A stretch of 64,000 bases of DNA from Ruminococcus sp. XPD3002 (GCA_900119535.1 FPJT01000002.1:248001-312000), one strand, 5' to 3'. Positions 1 through 7,887 are shown, numbered from the stretch's first letter. Notes: generated by a model not told the origin, from the letters alone. Program-made: numbers and translations.

Positions 1-372
1 GTAAAGGTCGGCTTCATCAAGGAAATGTGCGGCTTCGGGAAGTGTGAGCTTTATTCCTGCATAATCGGAAATATAGACGTTTCCCTCAGAGGTTCCTTTT
101 TTGATCTCAAAGCCTTCGGATGAATCGCTCTGCGAAACGGTTTCTTCAGAACCTTCGGTGTCTGTTTCGGATACGTCGGTTTCAGCAGATACTGCCTCTT
201 CGGTATTCAGTTCGGGTTCTGTATCTTCGGTAGGCTGTGGACTTGTTTCCGAAACTGCTGCAATAGTGGATACGGCTGAACTTTCTGCATTAGGGGTAGT
301 TGTATTATTTCCGCAGGAAGTAAGTGTGCAGACTGCGGCTGCAAATGCAATGATAGCTGTTATTTTTTTCAT
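1..372 (-). CDS. Lipoprotein, N-terminal part (runs off window start)
   Basis: The ATG is at 372 with an AAGGAG ribosome binding site upstream, and the frame is open to base 1 (124 codons). The N-terminus is a classic lipoprotein signal: MKK, a hydrophobic stretch, then the lipobox LTSC followed by GNN, so the mature protein should be anchored on the outer membrane face. About 70 residues of Ser/Thr/Glu-rich linker follow, then the beginning of a folded domain (GNVYISDYAGIKLTLPEA) that I do not recognise. The same architecture recurs at 8142-11049, 13909 and 19510. Function unknown; the C-terminal domain lies outside the window. Confidence 0.85.
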   Translation of the reverse strand, partial: MKKITAIIAFAAAVCTLTSCGNNTTTPNAESSAVSTIAAVSETSPQPTEDTEPELNTEEAVSAETDVSETDTEGSEETVSQSDSSEGFEIKKGTSEGNVYISDYAGIKLTLPEAAHFLDEADLY

Positions 373-524
373 AATGGTTGACTCCTTTTACGTATTTTTA
401 CATGTGGAAGCACTTTAACTTCCTTTCATAAGTACTATTCGTACCAGTATGATAAACTGTAACAGTTAAAATGAAATTTTTTTACAGTTCGTCACGAATG
501 AAAAGGCATGAACGTTTCCTTTGC

Positions 525-554
525 TTGAATAATTCGGAAATTCCGGCAGATAAT
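525..554 (+). promoter_or_regulatory. Candidate spoVT promoter
   Basis: TTGAAT (525-530) and GATAAT (549-554) are separated by 18 bp and lie 35 bp before the spoVT start. In other sporeformers spoVT is read by forespore sigma factors, and the -35 here is compatible with more than one sigma factor, so the class of promoter is uncertain. Confidence 0.4.
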
Positions 555-588
555 ATTACCGCACCAATTATTCTCGGAGGTAATAAAT

Positions 589-1128
589 ATGAAAGCAACA
601 GGAATAGTAAGACGTATCGACGATCTCGGGCGTGTAGTGATACCAAAGGAGATAAGACGCACAATGCGAATCCGTGAAGGTGATCCTTTGGAAATATATA
701 CCAATAACGACGGCGAAGTTATATTCAGAAAGTATTCAGCCATAAATGAAATGAGCGAAAATGCAGGCTATATCGCAGATATAATGCACAGGACAGCAGA
801 CTGTCCCGCACTTGTTTTTGACAAGGACCATGTTGTGGCTTCTTCGGGAGTCTCAAAGCGTGAATTTGCAGAACGCAGGGCTTCTTCTCAGCTGGAGGAG
901 CTTATGGATAACCGCGGACAGTATTACTGTCCCGACGGAAGGAACAACCGTTTTTACCCTGCCGAAGGCGTGGAAAAGACAGCTATTGCGGCAGTGCCTA
1001 TAATAACGGCAGGTGACGTATCGGGAGCGGTAGTTTTTCTTACGTCGGATAAGTACACCGAAGCTACCGACCTTCAGAAGAGTCTTATAAGTGCGGCGGC
1101 GCAGTTCCTTGCCAGACAGATAGAGTGA
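589..1128 (+). CDS. spoVT: Stage V sporulation protein T (SpoVT), AbrB-family regulator
   Basis: A 179-residue protein with an N-terminal AbrB/SpoVT swapped-hairpin DNA-binding domain (MKATGIVRRIDDLGRVVIPK and about 30 further residues) and a C-terminal GAF-like domain (roughly 55-178), the architecture and length of SpoVT. In Bacillus and Clostridium SpoVT is a forespore transcription factor that adjusts sigma-G-dependent genes late in sporulation. The ribosome binding site GGAGGT stands 7 bases before the ATG. It is a single gene closed by a strong terminator. The long N-terminal match and the GAF-like half separate it from the short AbrB proteins, so the call is firm. Confidence 0.93.
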   Translation: MKATGIVRRIDDLGRVVIPKEIRRTMRIREGDPLEIYTNNDGEVIFRKYSAINEMSENAGYIADIMHRTADCPALVFDKDHVVASSGVSKREFAERRASSQLEELMDNRGQYYCPDGRNNRFYPAEGVEKTAIAAVPIITAGDVSGAVVFLTSDKYTEATDLQKSLISAAAQFLARQIE

Positions 1129-1137
1129 TATATAATG

Positions 1138-1178
1138 CAAAGAGATCCACCATGCAGAAAAATGGCGGATCTCTTTAT
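1138..1178 (+). terminator. Terminator between spoVT and the convergent HTH gene
   Basis: The inverted repeat AAAGAGATCCACCAT / ATGGCGGATCTCTTT pairs over about 15 bp with one mismatch and is followed by a T-rich run. It sits between two convergent genes and can act in both directions. Confidence 0.85.
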
Positions 1179-1180
1179 GT

Positions 1181-1783
1181 TTATCGGTTCTTTTGGGGAC
1201 GAAGCTCCTGAAAGAAAGCTCCGCACCTGTTGCAGTACCACAACAGTCTGCCTGAGCGGTACATTGGCAAATTGATATTGATACCCCATTCGGGATATTG
1301 TCTGAACATCATGACGCTTGCATCCGATACATAAGCTGCAAATGTTATATAATGCTCCTTTGTCATTGGATGATCGGAGGTGATGTACCATTCTCCGCCC
1401 GTATCCTCGACCTTTAACATTTCGCTGTCCTCCGCCTTTTTGAATTCAAGGGGAGTGAGTACATTTCCGCAGCAGGTGATCTTTGCCTCGGAAGTTGAGG
1501 TCATCACGTTGCCGCACTCTTTGCAAACGTAGAATCTGAGTTTTTTCATATTTCCTTTCTCACTTTCATTTTTATCGATCTCGCCCTTAAGCAGAACCTG
1601 TATATCCGTGCCGAATACCTCAGCCAGCGCCGAGAGAAGCGATATATCGGGACATCCGCTTCCGCATTCCCATTTTGATACTGTTTTATCGCTGACGCTG
1701 AGATAGTCTGCAAGCTGTTTCTGTGTCATTCCCAGTTCTGTTCTGAACTGCCTTATGAGTTTTCCCGTTTTCATCTGATCCAT
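1181..1783 (-). CDS. XRE-type HTH protein fused to a desulfoferrodoxin-like domain
   Basis: 200 aa. Residues 1-65 are an XRE helix-turn-helix (MTQKQLADYLSVSDKTVSKW). Residues 82-112 look like a desulforedoxin iron site: C87xxC90 and C104-C105. The C-terminal part resembles the superoxide reductase centre of desulfoferrodoxin: HPM at H138 and EHY at H144, then YCNRCG at 184-188, where known enzymes have CNxHG. The expected His ligand is thus Cys187, and an equivalent of the first His ligand is not evident. It may be an iron- or zinc-based redox-sensing regulator rather than an active reductase; this is inference. The RBS AGAGGTGAT precedes the ATG at 1783. Confidence 0.8.
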   Translation of the reverse strand: MDQMKTGKLIRQFRTELGMTQKQLADYLSVSDKTVSKWECGSGCPDISLLSALAEVFGTDIQVLLKGEIDKNESEKGNMKKLRFYVCKECGNVMTSTSEAKITCCGNVLTPLEFKKAEDSEMLKVEDTGGEWYITSDHPMTKEHYITFAAYVSDASVMMFRQYPEWGININLPMYRSGRLLWYCNRCGAFFQELRPQKNR

Positions 1784-1825
1784 AGTATCACCTCTGTTAT
1801 CAATGTGTTGTTTCCGCTGATATTT

Positions 1826-1854
1826 ATTATACGCTAAAGGCGCTGTACAGTCAA
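1826..1854 (-). promoter_or_regulatory. Promoter of the HTH-desulfoferrodoxin gene
   Basis: On the minus strand, TTGACT (1854-1849), a 17-bp spacer, then TATAAT (1831-1826), about 45 bp upstream of the start codon. The small inverted repeat CTACG-CTC-CGTAG (1856-1868) abuts the -35 and could be an operator. Confidence 0.75.
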
Positions 1855-1888
1855 TCTACGCTCCGTAGGATGCATCTCGGAACATCGT

Positions 1889-1917
1889 TTGACAATTCCC
1901 TTTCAGGATGATATAAT
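1889..1917 (+). promoter_or_regulatory. Consensus promoter of the purB leader
   Basis: A perfect TTGACA (1889-1894), 17-bp spacer, TATAAT (1912-1917). Transcription should begin near 1924, giving a leader of about 320 nt before purB and placing the 105-bp repeat at the very start of the transcript. Confidence 0.85.
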
Positions 1918-1918
1918 A

Positions 1919-2023
1919 AATGTGTACTCAATAACCGCCTGATGGCGATTATTGCCCCGAACTTTGTTCGGGGAGCGCAAATTCTGCATAAAACAGTGAA
2001 TTTGCGCGTCGCATTTCTTTATG
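1919..2023 (+). repeat. 105-bp dispersed triple-hairpin repeat, copy 1
   Basis: This segment recurs, inverted, at 7991-8095 and is also exactly 105 bp there. It holds three back-to-back hairpins: AATAACCGCC / GGCGATTATT (1930-1953), CCCCGAAC / GTTCGGGG (1955-1973) and GCGCAAATTC / GAATTTGCGC (1975-2007). In hairpin 1 an A-T pair here is G-C in the other copy, a compensatory change. Both copies start at a -10 box and lie in the 5' leader of the gene behind them (purB here, spoIVB there), in the same orientation to the gene. Confidence 0.85.
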
Positions 2024-2032
2024 TCAAGCTCA

Positions 2033-2148
2033 TTTTGCCCTTTCGGGCAAAACAAAGTGCAAGAAAAACTTCTATATAATAATTTTTTCCTGCACTTTGA
2101 CAACTTAAAATCGGCTAAAACAAGCTGTATATAGCCGATTTTAAGTTG
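2033..2148 (+). repeat. Three further consecutive hairpins in the purB leader
   Basis: Three more inverted repeats follow the 105-bp element: TTTTGCCC / GGGCAAAA (2033-2052), CAAAGTGCA / TGCACTTTG (2053-2099, long AT loop) and CAACTTAAAATCGGCT / AGCCGATTTTAAGTTG (2101-2148). The last has a 16-bp perfect stem. They are absent from the spoIVB copy. None has the T-run of a typical terminator directly after it. Confidence 0.75.
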
Positions 2149-2242
2149 CTGAGCAGACATTAATAATATTTAAGACTCTTTTCCGAACGGAGAAGCAATA
2201 ATTATGACCATATGCGCTTTGCGCTGAAAAGGAGAGTATATC

Positions 2243-3682
2243 ATGAGCGGAAATTACAATAGCTATGAAAGTCCATTCTGTACACGTTATGCAAGCGAGG
2301 AGATGCAGTACATTTTCTCGGCAGATAAGAAGTTCACAACCTGGAGAAAGCTCTGGGTAGCACTGGCAAGAGCAGAAATGAAGCTCGGTCTGCCTGTTAC
2401 CGAGGCTCAGGTTAAACAGCTTGAAGAACATATAAACGATATTGATTACGAAATGGCTGCCGAGCGCGAGAAGATAACACGCCATGACGTTATGGCTCAT
2501 GTATTCACATACGGTCAGGCTTGCCCCGATGCCGCAGGTATCATCCACCTCGGAGCTACATCCTGCTATGTCGGAGACAATACCGATGTTATCATCATGC
2601 GTGATGCTATGCAGGTAGTACGCAGAAAGCTCCTGAACGTTATGAACAACCTTGCAAAGTTCGCAGAGCAGTATAAGGACATGCCTTGTCTGGCTTATAC
2701 TCACCTTCAGCCCGCACAGCTCACTACAGTCGGCAAGAGAGCTACACTCTGGCTCAACGAGCTCCTTATGGACTTCGAGGACTTAGAATACCGTATATCA
2801 AAGCTGAAGCTTCTCGGAAGCAAGGGCACAACAGGTACACAGGCTTCATTCATGGAGCTTTTCGAGGGCGATACCAACAAGATAAAGCAGCTTGAAAAGA
2901 TGATAGCTGAGGAAATGGGCTTCGATGCAGTTGTTCCCGTATCAGGTCAGACCTATTCACGCAAGGTGGATTCAAAGGTGCTGGAGGTGCTCAGCGATAT
3001 CGCACAGACAGCAAGCAAGTTCTCTAATGACATGCGTATACTCCAGTCCTTCAAGGAAATGGAAGAACCCCGTGAGAAGAAGCAGATAGGTTCATCAGCT
3101 ATGGCTTACAAGCGTAATCCTATGAGATGTGAGCGTATCACTTCCCTTGCACGCTATGTCATGATAGACAGCCTAAACCCTGCATTCACAGCAGGTACAC
3201 AGTGGTTCGAGAGAACTCTTGACGACTCGGCAAACAAGCGTATCTCAGTTGCAGAGGCATTCCTCGGAGTGGACGCTATCCTCAACATCATGATGAACGT
3301 TACAAACGGTATAGTCGTATATCCCGAGATGATACGCCGCCGTGTAATGGCAGAGCTTCCTTTCATGGCAAGCGAGAACATAATGATGGACGCTGTTAAG
3401 AAGGGCGGAAACCGTCAGGAGCTTCACGACCGTATCATGGATTACTCTATGGAGGCAGGTGCAAACGTCAAGGAGCGCGGTCTCGATAACAACCTCTGCG
3501 AACTTATCGAAGCTGATCCTATGTTCATGGTAACAAAGGAGGAGCTGGACGCTGTTCTCAAGCCCGAGAACTATACAGGCAGAAGCTCACAGCAGGTTGA
3601 CGAGTTCCTTGCAGAGTGCATAAATCCTGTCCTCGAAGCCAACAAGGATATCCTCGGCGAAAGCTTTGAAATGAAGAACTAA
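2243..3682 (+). CDS. purB: Adenylosuccinate lyase
   Basis: 479 aa. It is a fumarase/aspartase-superfamily enzyme that splits adenylosuccinate (and SAICAR) in purine synthesis, releasing fumarate. Visible features are the TSCYVGDN segment near residue 108, THLQPAQ near 155, and the flexible signature loop GSSAMAYKRNP near residue 285 that carries the catalytic Ser. Length and the C-terminal domain match the long PurB form seen in eukaryotes and many Clostridia. The RBS AAAGGAGAG precedes the ATG. No other purine gene is adjacent; expression probably depends on the promoter at 1889 and the structured leader. Confidence 0.95.
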   Translation: MSGNYNSYESPFCTRYASEEMQYIFSADKKFTTWRKLWVALARAEMKLGLPVTEAQVKQLEEHINDIDYEMAAEREKITRHDVMAHVFTYGQACPDAAGIIHLGATSCYVGDNTDVIIMRDAMQVVRRKLLNVMNNLAKFAEQYKDMPCLAYTHLQPAQLTTVGKRATLWLNELLMDFEDLEYRISKLKLLGSKGTTGTQASFMELFEGDTNKIKQLEKMIAEEMGFDAVVPVSGQTYSRKVDSKVLEVLSDIAQTASKFSNDMRILQSFKEMEEPREKKQIGSSAMAYKRNPMRCERITSLARYVMIDSLNPAFTAGTQWFERTLDDSANKRISVAEAFLGVDAILNIMMNVTNGIVVYPEMIRRRVMAELPFMASENIMMDAVKKGGNRQELHDRIMDYSMEAGANVKERGLDNNLCELIEADPMFMVTKEELDAVLKPENYTGRSSQQVDEFLAECINPVLEANKDILGESFEMKN

Positions 3683-3891
3683 ACGCAGCCTTCGGCTGCT
3701 CAGTTGAGAGTTTTTGATACCCTCCGCTGTCAAGAGCAGCTTTTTCAACTCTCAACTCTAAACTCTCAACTTTTTGCGATATTCCGCACTCTACGAAGCG
3801 TAGACTCCGCTTGATACCGTAATTCTACGCCTCATGGGTGTACTTTTTCTCCGCGGCATGATACACTTTTCTCAGAAAGGAGGACACATGA
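3683..3891 (+). repeat. Intergenic with nested inverted repeats after purB
   Basis: GCAGCC-TTC-GGCTGC follows the purB stop. Then AGTTGAGAGTTTTTGA (from 3702) pairs with TTTTTCAACTCTCAACT, and AACTCTCAAC is repeated twice more before a T-run, so termination around 3700-3775 is likely. CTACG-AAG-CGTAG at 3791-3803 resembles the small palindrome at 1856-1868. No clear promoter for the next gene was found. Confidence 0.5.
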
Positions 3892-4497
3892 ATGGATCAG
3901 GTAAAGATCGGCAGATTCATCTCTCAGATGAGAAAAGAAAAAGGACTTACACAGAAACAGCTTGGCGAAGAACTCCTTATCAGTGATAAGACAGTTTCCA
4001 AGTGGGAGACAGGCAAGGGTATGCCCGAGGTGTCCCTTATGCTCCCCCTCTGTGAAAAGTTAGGTATCAATGTAAACGAGCTCCTCACGGGCGAGCGTAT
4101 CCCCGACGAGGACTACAAGAAAAAAGCGGAGGAAAATATTATGAATATCATGCGTGAAAAAGAGGAAAGCATAAGAAAAATAATCATTTCGGCTATTTCA
4201 GCCGCTATCGCAGTACTTGCAAGCGTTACGATCATATTAGTGGCAGGCACACTGAAAATGGAAACATGGCAGAGGATTCTGCTTATCGCAATAGCCGTGA
4301 TCGTTATGGCAGGCGGTATCGCTGTTGCCTGCATGGCGGATCTGAGCGCAGGCACCTATGAGTGCACTCACTGCGGAGCACGTTTCGTTCCGTCTGCAAA
4401 GAGCTATATTTTCGGCGCTCATACTATTACAAAGAGAAAGCTCACCTGCCCAAAATGCGGCAAGCGTTCATACTGCAAGCGCAGATTAACTCACTAA
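3892..4497 (+). CDS. XRE-type HTH protein with two membrane helices and a C-terminal zinc ribbon
   Basis: 201 aa. Residues 1-65 form an XRE helix-turn-helix very like that of the gene at 1181-1783 (both begin MDQ-K and share SDKTVSKWE). A charged linker leads to two hydrophobic helices at about 95-118 and 125-148, and the tail holds a four-Cys zinc ribbon (CTHCG and CPKCG). It may be a membrane-tethered regulator. The start is fixed by AGGAGG at 3879-3884; an ATG at 3888 is in another frame. Target and signal are unknown. Confidence 0.75.
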   Translation: MDQVKIGRFISQMRKEKGLTQKQLGEELLISDKTVSKWETGKGMPEVSLMLPLCEKLGINVNELLTGERIPDEDYKKKAEENIMNIMREKEESIRKIIISAISAAIAVLASVTIILVAGTLKMETWQRILLIAIAVIVMAGGIAVACMADLSAGTYECTHCGARFVPSAKSYIFGAHTITKRKLTCPKCGKRSYCKRRLTH

Positions 4498-4689
4498 ACG
4501 CAGAGCCTGCGCACCCTTGCCACGCGAGCTGAGCCAGCTTGCTCACTATTACTAAATTTGTAAAATGTACATTGCTTACGGCGCTTTGTATAAATTACGC
4601 CCTGTAGGAGCGCCCGCAGGATACAAATATTATTGTCGGGCGGCGTTCCGCCGCCCCCACACTGAAACATCAAACAGGTAAATAATAAA
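4498..4689 (+). repeat. Palindrome-rich intergenic region upstream of rimM
   Basis: About 190 bp packed with short inverted repeats, including a perfect 8-bp stem GGGCGGCG / CGCCGCCC near 4640-4658 and a TGTAGGAGCGCCCGC stretch near 4613 that contains the GTAG seen next to the REP hairpins at 47646 and 47845. It may be degenerate REP/BIME sequence. No clear promoter for rimM was identified. Confidence 0.45.
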
Positions 4690-5193
4690 ATGAAAAAAGA
4701 ATATCTCGAAGCAGGCAAGATAGTCACCACCCACGGCATACGCGGCGAGGTGAAGATAATGCCTTACACTGACAGCCCCGAGCTTCTTGCGGAGTTCGAC
4801 AGGCTGTTCATCGGCAAGAACAAGGAAGAATTATATATCGAGCGCTCCCGTGTGTTCAAAAACATGGTCATAGCCAAAATAGAGGGCATAGATACTCCCG
4901 AGGCGGCTGAGAAACTCCGTAACAAGATCCTCTATATGCACCGTGATGACCTTGAACTGGACGATGATACCTATTTTATACAGGACCTTATCGGTCTTGA
5001 AGTCCGTGATGCTGATACGGACGAGGTCTACGGCAAAATAGCTGACGTCCTTGAAACAGGCGCAAACGATGTCTACGTCATAAAGGGCGAGGACAGAGAG
5101 TACCTCATACCTGCGATCGCAGATGTGGTAGTTTCAACGGATATCGACAATAACCTCATGACTATACGGCCGCTGGAGGGACTTTTTGACTGA
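4690..5193 (+). CDS. rimM: Ribosome maturation factor RimM
   Basis: 167 aa, the usual RimM length. The N-terminal RimM barrel (EYLEAGKIVTTHGIRGEVK) is followed by a PRC-barrel domain (from about residue 95, DLIGLEVRD) ending in IRPLEGLFD. RimM binds S19 and assists 16S rRNA processing and assembly of the 30S head. It overlaps trmD by one base (TGATG), implying translational coupling; rimM-trmD is a conserved pair. Confidence 0.95.
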   Translation: MKKEYLEAGKIVTTHGIRGEVKIMPYTDSPELLAEFDRLFIGKNKEELYIERSRVFKNMVIAKIEGIDTPEAAEKLRNKILYMHRDDLELDDDTYFIQDLIGLEVRDADTDEVYGKIADVLETGANDVYVIKGEDREYLIPAIADVVVSTDIDNNLMTIRPLEGLFD

Positions 5194-5891
5194 TGAAGAT
5201 AGAAATAGCTACACTTTTCCCCGAGATGTGTGAGGCAGTTCTCGGCGAGAGCATAGTCGGCAGGGCAAGAAAAGCAGGCAAGATAGAAGTTCACTGCCGA
5301 CAGATAAGAGAATACACTCAGGATAAGCACCGCAGAGTGGATGATACTCCATACGGCGGCGGTATGGGAATGGTAATGCAGTGCGAACCGATATACAACT
5401 GCTATAAGGCAGTATGTGAGGAGTTCGGCACAAAGCCCCATACTATATATATGTCCCCGAAGGGAAAGATTCTGACTCAGGAACGTGCCAAAGAGCTTGC
5501 ACAGCTCGACAGTATACTTATTATATGCGGTCACTACGAGGGCGTAGATCAGAGAGTCATCGACAAGATAGTTGACGAGGAGATATCCATAGGGGATTAC
5601 GTCCTTACGGGCGGAGAGCTTCCTGCTATGGTGCTTACGGACTGCGTTGCGAGGATGTGCAAGGGAGTTCTTTCCGATGATGTGTGCTTCGAGGACGAGA
5701 GCATATACAGCGGACTTCTTGAATATCCGCACTATACCCGTCCCGAGGTCTGGGAGGGTGAGGCTGTACCGCCTGTGCTGCTTACGGGACACCACAAAAA
5801 TATTGAGCAGTGGAGGCATGAGCAGAGTCTTGCGATAACAAAGGAAAGACGTCCGGACCTCTTTAATAGTTACTCTCAAAATAAAGATTGA
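5193..5891 (+). CDS. trmD: tRNA (guanine-37-N1) methyltransferase TrmD
   Basis: 232 aa SPOUT-family methyltransferase that makes m1G37 next to the anticodon, preventing +1 frameshifts. The N-terminus KIEIATLFPEMCEAVL, the glycine-rich YGGGMGMVMQCEP, and the trefoil-knot AdoMet region (ICGHYEGVDQRV; SIGDYVLTGGELPAMV) are all present. The C-terminal helical domain ends with RPDLF. The start overlaps the rimM stop. Length is slightly below the 240-250 aa of many homologues, with no missing motif. Confidence 0.96.
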   Translation: MKIEIATLFPEMCEAVLGESIVGRARKAGKIEVHCRQIREYTQDKHRRVDDTPYGGGMGMVMQCEPIYNCYKAVCEEFGTKPHTIYMSPKGKILTQERAKELAQLDSILIICGHYEGVDQRVIDKIVDEEISIGDYVLTGGELPAMVLTDCVARMCKGVLSDDVCFEDESIYSGLLEYPHYTRPEVWEGEAVPPVLLTGHHKNIEQWRHEQSLAITKERRPDLFNSYSQNKD

Positions 5892-6169
5892 CCATTTATT
5901 GCGGTTTAGCTTGTTAAAATGTGTCTGAATTGTTAATATGAATTCTATATATCCCCATTGTAATTATTGATAAACAACTTGTATACTTTTTAAAATTTTC
6001 TCCGATAAGCATATTCAATACAATCCTATGTTGAAAGTTGTCGGTTTTGCACAACGAATCTCAACAATTTTTTATGGTGATAATCCACAAGCGGATGAAA
6101 TAAAACCGATTCCGAATTCGTCTAAATGTAGAATTTAAAGGTTTTACGGCTCTTATCCGCAAAAATCCG

Positions 6170-6198
6170 TTGACTATCACGAAAATTGAAGGTATAAT
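6170..6198 (+). promoter_or_regulatory. Promoter of the HPr gene
   Basis: TTGACT (6170-6175), 17-bp spacer, TATAAT (6193-6198). It leaves a leader of about 165 nt before the start codon at 6371. The AT-rich 5892-6169 segment before it contains no gene that I can support. Confidence 0.8.
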
Positions 6199-6204
6199 TA
6201 AGAC

Positions 6205-6370
6205 AGCAAATGAAACGTGGTCACTTTAACGCCTAATGAATGTTTCTTAATTATGAACGAGAAACTTCATAAGTGGTCAGCTAAAGTTTGCGAAAAAACA
6301 GCTCCGTGAGAGGGGCTCCACCATGATAAGTCTTGAAAAAGACTTTGCACAGAGAATAGGAGAGTTGTAT
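6205..6370 (+). promoter_or_regulatory. Structured 5' leader of the HPr gene
   Basis: The leader contains an inverted pair GAATGTTTCT / AGAAACTTC around 6238-6271, a longer-range pair ACTTTA / TAAAGT, and a direct repeat GTGGTCA. I do not recognise a known riboswitch class. Regulation by the leader is inference. Confidence 0.35.
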
Positions 6371-6643
6371 ATGTTTGTAAGAGAAGTAATGGTAAAAAAT
6401 CAGGTCGGACTTCACGCAAGACCTGCAACCTTCTTTATTCAGAAGGCTAACGAGTTCAAATCGTCTATCTGGATCGAAAAGGAAGAGCGCAGAGTAAACG
6501 CTAAGAGCCTGCTTGGTATCCTTTCACTTGGTATCGTTGGCGGCACTAATGTAAAAGTTATCGCTGACGGCGCTGACGAGAGAGCTGCTGTAGATGCACT
6601 CGTTGATCTCGTAGACAGCGGATTCAGTGAAGAAAACAGATAA
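6371..6643 (+). CDS. ptsH: HPr, phosphocarrier protein of the PTS
   Basis: 90 aa. HPr passes phosphate from enzyme I to sugar-specific EIIA proteins and, when phosphorylated on Ser46, is the corepressor partner of CcpA in Firmicutes. Starting at 6371 (RBS AGGAG, 8-base spacing) places the active-site His at residue 15 (GLHARPA) and the HPrK target Ser at residue 46 (AKSLLG), exactly the canonical numbering. The 16-residue longer start at 6323 has no such support. No enzyme I gene is nearby. A Crh-type protein is excluded by His15. Confidence 0.9.
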   Translation: MFVREVMVKNQVGLHARPATFFIQKANEFKSSIWIEKEERRVNAKSLLGILSLGIVGGTNVKVIADGADERAAVDALVDLVDSGFSEENR

Positions 6644-6664
6644 AGAATAAACCAATAATTTTGG

Positions 6665-6695
6665 CGGTCACTAAGCTGTGACCGCCATTTTGTTT
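6665..6695 (+). terminator. Terminator between HPr and spoIVB
   Basis: GGCGGTCAC-TAAGCT-GTGACCGCC (9-bp perfect stem) is followed by ATTTTGTTTTTT. The two flanking genes converge here. Confidence 0.85.
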
Positions 6696-6696
6696 T

Positions 6697-7887
6697 TTAT
6701 GCGCCGTTCATGGTGTCATACATTGTCTCGGCAAATATGCCGTATCCACGGGTAGGATCGGCTACGAATACATGAGTTACAGCACCGATAAGCTTGTTAT
6801 CCTGTATTATTGGACTTCCGCTCATGCCCTGAACTATACCTCCTGCGGTATCAAGAAGCAGGGGATCGGTTATGTGTATGACCATATTCCTGCCTGTATC
6901 ATCAGCTTTATAGTCCACACGCTCTATCTCGGCGGAGTACTTTTTGGGTTCTCCCCCCTGTATAGTTGAAAGGATATATGCCTTCCCTGTTTTTACGTCC
7001 TGACGCCGTCCCATCGGGAAACTTCGGATGTTTCCGGAAAAATCACCTTTTGCGGTAAGAGTTCCGAAAACGCCGCTGGATGTGTTCTTTTCCAGTATAC
7101 CTATGGTCACTCCGTTATCAAAAGAACCCTTCAGCTCTCCGGGGATGCCTTTTTCGCCTTTTTGGGCTTCGGTTATATCTACAGATACCGCCTCGCCGCT
7201 GTGAAGGGGAACGTTCTCTCCCGTATCCGAATCGCAGACAGGGTGTCCGAGACCTGCAAACTGTCCCGTAGCAGGATCGAAGAATGAGACTGTGCCTATT
7301 CCTGCGATGCTGTCTCTTACCCACATTCCGCCGCGCCATACTCCCTCGGCGCTGTATACGGGCATGAGGTCGATATTACTGTCTGTACCGTTCCTGTTTA
7401 TGATGAGCCTGACGGCTTTTCCGCCGCTGGAGCTGATTATCTGCTGTAATTCGCCGTTTGATGAGACTTTTTTACCGTCGGCAAGCTTTATTACATCTCC
7501 CTTTTGTATACCCGAAGCATCGGCGGGACATATCCTGCTTCCGTGGGTATCCGTCACTTCCCCCAGACCTGTTACCATTACGCCTTCCATAAGAAGCTTT
7601 ATACCGAATGGCATACCGCCTGCACAGAGTACGGGAGTTTCCTCCTGTTTTACCGCTACCGATTTTACGGGAACAGTCCCGAACAGTGCAAGAGTAGCCG
7701 AATCGCCCTCGGGACTGTCGATACAGCCGATATCGGGGTAATTTGCGATACGGAGCTCTGTTCCTGCGTCTACGGTCACAGCATCGGGAAGCCTTACAGA
7801 GTAATATTCTGCCGTACAGAAAATCCCTGCGAGTACAGCCGCAAGCACTGCCGCTATACCTCTGGAAAATCCTCTTTTCAGCTTCAT
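6697..7887 (-). CDS. spoIVB: SpoIVB-type serine peptidase (S55)
   Basis: 396 aa from the ATG at 7887 (GAGAAGG upstream). It has an N-terminal membrane anchor (about 8-28), a PDZ domain (about 90-175; CPADASGIQKGDVI) and an S55 peptidase domain. The likely catalytic His is H215 in GLGHP and the Ser is S356 in GMSGSP. In Bacillus SpoIVB is secreted from the forespore into the intermembrane space and triggers pro-sigma-K processing. The frame extends 5' to 8073, but that extension runs through the 105-bp repeat and has no ribosome site. No spo0A gene, its usual neighbour, is in the window. Confidence 0.9.
   Translation of the reverse strand: MKLKRGFSRGIAAVLAAVLAGIFCTAEYYSVRLPDAVTVDAGTELRIANYPDIGCIDSPEGDSATLALFGTVPVKSVAVKQEETPVLCAGGMPFGIKLLMEGVMVTGLGEVTDTHGSRICPADASGIQKGDVIKLADGKKVSSNGELQQIISSSGGKAVRLIINRNGTDSNIDLMPVYSAEGVWRGGMWVRDSIAGIGTVSFFDPATGQFAGLGHPVCDSDTGENVPLHSGEAVSVDITEAQKGEKGIPGELKGSFDNGVTIGILEKNTSSGVFGTLTAKGDFSGNIRSFPMGRRQDVKTGKAYILSTIQGGEPKKYSAEIERVDYKADDTGRNMVIHITDPLLLDTAGGIVQGMSGSPIIQDNKLIGAVTHVFVADPTRGYGIFAETMYDTMNGA

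Noticed and set aside
1856..3803. CTACG-NNN-CGTAG palindromes at 1856-1868 and 3791-3803 as a common operator
   Set aside because: Only two short copies with different loops; too little to call a shared site.
5073..5879. 268-codon minus-strand open frame opposite trmD
   Set aside because: It is fully antisense to the well-supported trmD gene, lacks a ribosome site and has no recognisable family; an artefact of codon usage.
5990..6170. Possible DnaA-box cluster / replication origin
   Set aside because: Only imperfect TTATCCAC-like sequences, no array, and no dnaA, dnaN or gyr genes nearby.
6323..6370. Longer HPr start
   Set aside because: The start at 6371 restores the canonical His15 and Ser46 positions and has a correctly spaced AGGAG.
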